Source of the DNA: Actinoplanes lutulentus
GTDB taxonomy: Bacteria; Actinomycetota; Actinomycetes; Mycobacteriales; Micromonosporaceae
DNA: 33,947 nucleotides
Direction of reading: 5' to 3'
Assembly (NCBI RefSeq): GCF_003259845.1
Contig: NZ_QLMJ01000037.1
Location: 1-33,947 of the forward strand
In this document: piece by piece, positions 30,565 through 33,947 of the stretch
Layout of the letters: every line of letters begins with the position of its first letter
Position numbering within the stretch: position 1 is the first letter of the stretch
Program-made: the position numbers and the translations under genes
The notes under the pieces: generated by a model
Database searches by the model: none
Told to the model about the DNA's origin: nothing
The model's input: only the letters and a program-made list of their open reading frames with translations

Positions 30565-31593
30565 GTGGTCTTCAAGAAGTTGCTGGGCGCCCTCGGGGTC
30601 GGCGGGCCGAGCGTGGACACCGTGTTGTCCAACCCCAGCACCTACCCGGGCGCACCCTTGACCGGCCAGGTCAACGTGGTCGGCGGGACGCAGGATGCCG
30701 ATATCGAGCACATCACCCTCGGCCTGGTCACCCGGATGGAGGTGGAGTCCGGCGGCAGTGACTACTCGGCCGTCGCCGACTTCCACCGGCTGACCGTCAG
30801 CGGCCCGATGCGGCTCGCCGCCGGCCAGCAGATCTCCATTCCGTTCCGCATCGACATGCCGTGGGAAACGCCGATCACCACGGTTTACGGCCAGAGCCTG
30901 CGCGGCATGGTGATGGGTGTCCGCACCGAGGTGGCGATCGCCCGCGCGGTCGACAAGGGCGACCTCGACGCCGTCCACGTGCACCCGCTGCCCATTCAGC
31001 AGAAGATCCTGGACGCGTTCGCGCAGCTCGGTTTCCGGTTCAAGTCGGCCGACATCGAGCACGGCCAGATCTATGGCGTGCACCAGACGCTGCCGTTCTA
31101 CCAGGAGATCGAGTACTTCCCGCCGCAGCAGTACGCGCACGGTATCAACGAGGTCGAGCTGACCTTCGTGACCAGCCCGCACGCGGTCGAGGTCGTCCTC
31201 GAGTTCGACAAGCGCGGCGGCCTGTTCACCCAGGGCCACGACACCTACGGGCGCTACACCGTCCAGCACCAGGACGCCGACACCACCGACTGGCGTGCGG
31301 TCGTCGACGGCTGGGTCCGCCAGGCGCTCGACAAGCGCAAGTCGATGCCGGGCTTCGGCGCTCCGGGTGGTTACGGTCAGCCCGGTTATGGTCAGCCCGC
31401 TTACGGCGCGCCGGGTTACCCGCCGCCCGGTTACGGACAGCAGGGCCACCACGGTCACTACCGGCGCGGTGGTCACCACGGCGGCGGCATGGGCGGGATG
31501 GCCATGGGCGTCGCGGGCGGTCTCGCTGCCGGCTACGTCGCCGGTGAGGTCTTCGACGAGATCGGCGACGCCTTCGAGGGCGGCGACGAGTAA
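30565..31593 (+). CDS. Sporulation-control protein Spo0M
   Basis: A 342-residue arrestin-like protein of the SpoOM family. It begins VFKKLLGALGVGGPSVDTVLSNPSTYPGAPLTG, the family N-terminus, and continues with ITLGLVTRMEVE, ISIPFRIDMPWETPIT and VRTEVAIARAVDKGDLDAVHVHP. Bacillus Spo0M influences sporulation and cell-division or cytoskeleton control. The last ~70 residues are Gly/Tyr/Gln/Pro repeats (GYGQPGYGQPAYG), a His-rich stretch and a glycine-zipper-like GMGGMAMGVAGGLAAGYVAGEV. GTG 30565 is used, with GGGAG ~8 nt upstream; the longer frame from 30475 would translate the direct repeats. Confidence 0.88.
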   Translation: MVFKKLLGALGVGGPSVDTVLSNPSTYPGAPLTGQVNVVGGTQDADIEHITLGLVTRMEVESGGSDYSAVADFHRLTVSGPMRLAAGQQISIPFRIDMPWETPITTVYGQSLRGMVMGVRTEVAIARAVDKGDLDAVHVHPLPIQQKILDAFAQLGFRFKSADIEHGQIYGVHQTLPFYQEIEYFPPQQYAHGINEVELTFVTSPHAVEVVLEFDKRGGLFTQGHDTYGRYTVQHQDADTTDWRAVVDGWVRQALDKRKSMPGFGAPGGYGQPGYGQPAYGAPGYPPPGYGQQGHHGHYRRGGHHGGGMGGMAMGVAGGLAAGYVAGEVFDEIGDAFEGGDE

Positions 31594-31647
31594 GACTTCA
31601 GTTGCCGGGTGGGCCGTCGTGCCCGCCCGGCTTCTTTCTGTCCCATC

Positions 31648-31676
31648 TCCCATTCAATCGATGGGATATGTATGCT
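31648..31676 (+). promoter_or_regulatory. Operator-like palindrome and -10 for the TauD-type gene
   Basis: TCCCAT-N7-ATGGGA (31648-31666) lies just upstream of TATGCT (31671-31676), which is 6 nt before ATG 31683. This suggests a leaderless mRNA controlled by a repressor at the palindrome. An extra TCCCAT half-site is at 31641-31646. Confidence 0.5.
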
Positions 31677-31682
31677 GCGGGC

Positions 31683-32576
31683 ATGACGATCCGCCGCATC
31701 GGAGGCCGCATCGGGGCAGAGTTCCTCGATGTCGACCTGGCCCAGCCCATCTCCAGTGAACTCGCCGCTGAGATCAACAGCGCGCTGGTCGAACACAAGG
31801 TCCTGGTCTTCCGCGGTCAGAACCTCGACGACGAGGCGCACGTCCGTTTCTCCACGATCTTCGGCGCGCTGACCACGGCGCACCCCACTGTTCCCTCGGT
31901 TGACGGGCAGACCAACGTCCTCGAAGTGGCCGGCGGTGAGGGTGCCCGCGCCAACACGTGGCACACCGACGTGACGTTCGTCCTCAGCCCGCCGAAGGCG
32001 ACGACGCTGCGCAGCCTGGTCATCCCGTCGCATGGGGGAGACACGCTGTTCTCGAACACCGCGGCGGCATATCAGGATCTGCCGCCGCATCTGCGGGTCC
32101 TCGCCGATCAACTGTGGGCTGTGCACAGCAACGAATACGACTATGCCGAACACCCTCAGTTCCGTACCGACGAGCTCGACGAGTACCAGAAGGTCTTCAC
32201 GTCGACGCGGTACCGCACCGCGCACCCGGTCGTCCGCATCAACCCTGACTCGAACACGCCGAACCTCTTCATCGGCGGGTTCACCACGGGAGTCGTCGGG
32301 CTGTCGAAGACCGAGTCGCGCGACGTCCTGCGGCTGCTGCAGAGCTATGTCACCCGCCCGGAGAACACATTGCGTCACAGCTGGAAGGTCGGCGACGTCG
32401 TGGTCTGGGACAACCGGTCGACACAGCACTACGCCGTTGACGACTATGGCGACCTGCCTCGTCGTCTGCACCGCGTGACGATTGCCGGCGACATCCCGGT
32501 CGGTGCCGACGGCAACAAGAGCTACCTCATCGAGGGTGACGACGCTGCCCACTACACGCCGTCAGCGGTCGCCTGA
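31683..32576 (+). CDS. TauD/TfdA-family Fe(II)/2-oxoglutarate dioxygenase
   Basis: A 297-residue dioxygenase. The iron triad is visible: His94 and Asp96 in NTWHTDVTF and the distal His263 in RRLHRVTIAGD. The N-terminal RIGGRIGAEFLDVDLAQPIS and VLVFRGQNLDDEAHVRFSTIFG, and the FTTGVVGLSKTES segment, are typical of TauD/AtsK enzymes, which release sulfite from taurine, alkylsulfonates or sulfate esters, or cleave aryloxyacetates. No transporter or sulfur gene is adjacent. ATG 31683 is favoured because it is 6 nt after a -10 and matches the family start; a frame from 31602 would include the promoter. Confidence 0.88.
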   Translation: MTIRRIGGRIGAEFLDVDLAQPISSELAAEINSALVEHKVLVFRGQNLDDEAHVRFSTIFGALTTAHPTVPSVDGQTNVLEVAGGEGARANTWHTDVTFVLSPPKATTLRSLVIPSHGGDTLFSNTAAAYQDLPPHLRVLADQLWAVHSNEYDYAEHPQFRTDELDEYQKVFTSTRYRTAHPVVRINPDSNTPNLFIGGFTTGVVGLSKTESRDVLRLLQSYVTRPENTLRHSWKVGDVVVWDNRSTQHYAVDDYGDLPRRLHRVTIAGDIPVGADGNKSYLIEGDDAAHYTPSAVA

Positions 32577-32666
32577 GCCAGGCGACTCGCCGCCGGCTCC
32601 TTCCTGGGTACGCGCTAAAGCACGAGTCGTCGTGTCCAGCCGGTCCGTCGTGGTGAGTCGGGTGGC

Positions 32667-32701
32667 TTGACGTGTTGAGCTGACGAGTCAACTCACGTCA
32701 A
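32667..32701. other. Inverted repeat between convergent genes
   Basis: TTGACGTG (32667-32674) pairs with CACGTCAA (32694-32701), and TTGA with TCAA inside, leaving a 2-nt bulge. The stem sits between the dioxygenase stop and the convergent unknown gene, so termination is the simplest role. The 220-nt gap otherwise shows nothing. Confidence 0.45.
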
Positions 32702-32796
32702 GGCGTTCCGATCAACACGTGCGTGCTGATGACTTGATGCGGGTCACGTGGAGCTGTGGTCGTACACCTGAAGGGTTGAAGCCGGCGGCGGCGCGC

Positions 32797-33402
32797 TCAG
32801 ATCTCGGCAGGCGCTGATTGGCGCCTGGCCTCCGTCACGTCGGCCATCAACTCGTCCCACTTCGGGTCGTCGCGGAAGCGGGCCAGCTGGACGTCCTTCG
32901 CGGAGCGCGCTGACGTGTACTCCCACCAGGCGGCCACACGGACCGGCCACAGGCCGACACGAATGGCGCCGGCGAGGAAACAGCGGTGTGCCAGCAGGGT
33001 CGCGGCCAGAATCTCCGGCTCCAGCTCGATGTCCGGGTCGGCGATCGCCTTGCCGAGCGCGCGTACGTCGCGGTGCATCTCGGAGTAGGAGATGAGACTG
33101 GGCATCGCCGGGATGAGCAGCTCGTCCTCGGGGGCGACGAGGTCATCGGCGTAGGCGGGGATGAAAACGACGTCGTCTACCGTGATGATCAACGGGAGTG
33201 ACTCGTGCTTGCGGCGCAGGTCAACCTGTACGGCCGGGGCGCCGGTGGGCACGTGAACCCAGTCGGCGTCGAGCACGTCGCGGAAGGCCAGACGAATGGT
33301 GTCGCCGATCGCCGGCACGTGAACGGTGATCAGTCCGGGTCCGTAGGACACCTCGGTCCCCGGGACCTCCTGGATCATCTCGGCGAGCTCGTCAGTGCGC
33401 AT
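32797..33402 (-). CDS. Hypothetical protein, unknown family
   Basis: A 201-residue soluble protein. The N-terminal ~75 residues look beta-rich (TEVSYGPGLITVHVPAIGDTIRLAF, VHVPTGAPAVQVDLRR, LPLIITVDDVVFIPAY); the rest is helical with a Trp-rich helix (VGLWPVRVAAWWEYTSARSAKD). No motif I can name. ATG 33402 has GAGG upstream, and TATAAC on the minus strand ends 6 nt before it, so leaderless expression is also possible. Divergent from the rRNA promoters. Confidence 0.6.
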   Translation of the reverse strand: MRTDELAEMIQEVPGTEVSYGPGLITVHVPAIGDTIRLAFRDVLDADWVHVPTGAPAVQVDLRRKHESLPLIITVDDVVFIPAYADDLVAPEDELLIPAMPSLISYSEMHRDVRALGKAIADPDIELEPEILAATLLAHRCFLAGAIRVGLWPVRVAAWWEYTSARSAKDVQLARFRDDPKWDELMADVTEARRQSAPAEI

Positions 33403-33471
33403 GGCCTCGTTATACGCGGTTTAGGGTTTTCTCGCAGCGACCGTTGTGACGCGCCTCGCGGTGACCCTGGT

Positions 33472-33500
33472 TTGGCGTTGCGGAGCGGGGCCTGTAATGT
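33472..33500 (+). promoter_or_regulatory. rRNA operon promoter P1
   Basis: -35 TTGGCG (33472-33477), 17-nt spacer, -10 TAATGT (33495-33500). Confidence 0.55.
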
Positions 33501-33582
33501 TTGTCGAGCCGCCAGGGAGACGGGCGAGCGAGCGGGACCCGCGAGGGGCCCGGAGCGGCCGTCCTGGAGGAAACCCCAGAAA

Positions 33583-33610
33583 TGATCACGGTTTTCGGAC
33601 CGTGTAATGT
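33583..33610 (+). promoter_or_regulatory. rRNA operon promoter P2
   Basis: -10 TAATGT (33605-33610), identical to that of P1 and with GTG before it in both cases; the -35 is weaker (TGATCA, 33583-33588, 16-nt spacer). Confidence 0.5.
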
Positions 33611-33667
33611 TCTGCGGGTTGCTCGAACGGGATCTTAATTCGTTTGAAATTCGCTGAAAACGCGGAT

Positions 33668-33697
33668 TTGACGGAGCGGAAAACGAGCGAGTAAAGT
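33668..33697 (+). promoter_or_regulatory. rRNA operon promoter P3
   Basis: -35 TTGACG (33668-33673), 18-nt spacer, -10 TAAAGT (33692-33697). This is the best match to consensus of the three and the closest to 16S. Confidence 0.65.
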
Positions 33698-33751
33698 TGA
33701 GCAAGTGCCCCGGAGCGGGCCGCGAAAGCGGTTAAAGCAACGGTGTGCGGT

Positions 33752-33772
33752 TGTTCTTTGAGAACTCAACAG
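33752..33772 (+). promoter_or_regulatory. rRNA leader boxA-like antitermination element
   Basis: TGTTCTTTGAGAAC followed by TCAACAG, the conserved leader motif of actinobacterial rRNA operons, whose core resembles boxA. GTTCT-TTG-AGAAC is also a small dyad (33753-33765). A further dyad TGCCAT-TT-ATGGCA lies at 33790-33803. Confidence 0.7.
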
Positions 33773-33845
33773 GGTGCTTGATAAGCCAGTGCCATTTATG
33801 GCATTACCCCGGCCTGTCCTTTGGGATGGGTAGGGAAATTCCTTT

Positions 33846-33863
33846 GGCAACTTTTTTGTTGCC
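33846..33863 (+). other. rRNA leader hairpin
   Basis: GGCAAC-TTTTTT-GTTGCC, a 6-bp stem with a six-T loop, about 20 nt before the 16S start. Probably part of the processing or folding signals of the precursor. Confidence 0.5.
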
Positions 33864-33883
33864 GGGACGCTTTTCCAAAGATT

Positions 33884-33947
33884 TTGTTGGAGAGTTTGAT
33901 CCTGGCTCAGGACGAACGCTGGCGGCGTGCTTAACACATGCAAGTCG
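33884..33947 (+). rRNA. rrs: 16S ribosomal RNA, 5' end (cut by window edge)
   Basis: The universal 5' sequence GAGAGTTTGATCCTGGCTCA is present, followed by GACGAACGCTGGCGGCGTGC and the TTAACACATGCAAGTCG region, the form found in actinobacteria. The mature end at ~33884 is estimated by alignment with E. coli position 1 and may be off by a few bases. Only the first ~64 nt are inside the window. Confidence 0.97.

Noticed and set aside
33635..33943. Minus-strand open frame over the rRNA leader
   Set aside because: It is antisense to the leader and the 16S start and has no coding signature.

Overview
The window is high-GC actinobacterial DNA. GTG and TTG starts are frequent, several -10 elements have the TANNNT form, and the last ~60 bases are the 5' end of a 16S rRNA gene of actinobacterial type. 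Gene families (SCO6745-like protein, DUF574 methyltransferases, fused pcaL, AA10-CBM2 LPMO, a CebR operator) point to a soil actinomycete. Micromonosporaceae, possibly Actinoplanes, is my best guess, inferred from overall look only.

Layout. 1-3450: a Tat-exported intradiol dioxygenase with a Gly/Pro tail, a DedA/PAP2-like membrane fusion and a nucleotidyltransferase-fold protein. 3472-4104: a small holin-like membrane protein. 4098-9844: the protocatechuate branch of the beta-ketoadipate pathway. pobA and an IclR regulator are on the minus strand; pcaH, pcaG, pcaB and the fused pcaL are divergent on the plus strand. 10087-10959: an SCO6745-like protein. 10960-11889: no gene, but several families of short repeats and an orphan CebR-type operator. 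11890-15506: secreted LPMO, a small secreted protein, a DUF2087 regulator and an MFS transporter.

15607-21807: a LysR regulator divergent from a tightly packed five-gene catabolic operon: FAD monooxygenase, class I extradiol dioxygenase, FAH-family protein, alpha/beta C-C hydrolase and cyclase-family protein. This is the most interesting unit. It looks like a complete meta-cleavage route for an unassigned aromatic, next to a transporter and about 6 kb from a pathway for 4-hydroxybenzoate. Its LysR / monooxygenase / extradiol / FAH order recalls flavonoid (naringenin) A-ring catabolism loci, which would let the two clusters work on the two halves of one plant compound; that is a hypothesis.

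22038-33402: mixed housekeeping and accessory genes: DUF3817, a hemerythrin with a Rho_N-like tail, a small Cys-motif protein, two DUF574 methyltransferases flanking a triple-PAS hybrid histidine kinase and a GH15 glucoamylase, a cupin, Spo0M, a TauD-type dioxygenase and an unknown protein. 33403-33947: three tandem rRNA promoters, the leader with its antitermination-like box, and the start of 16S rRNA. No tRNA, CRISPR array, insertion sequence or prophage was recognised.
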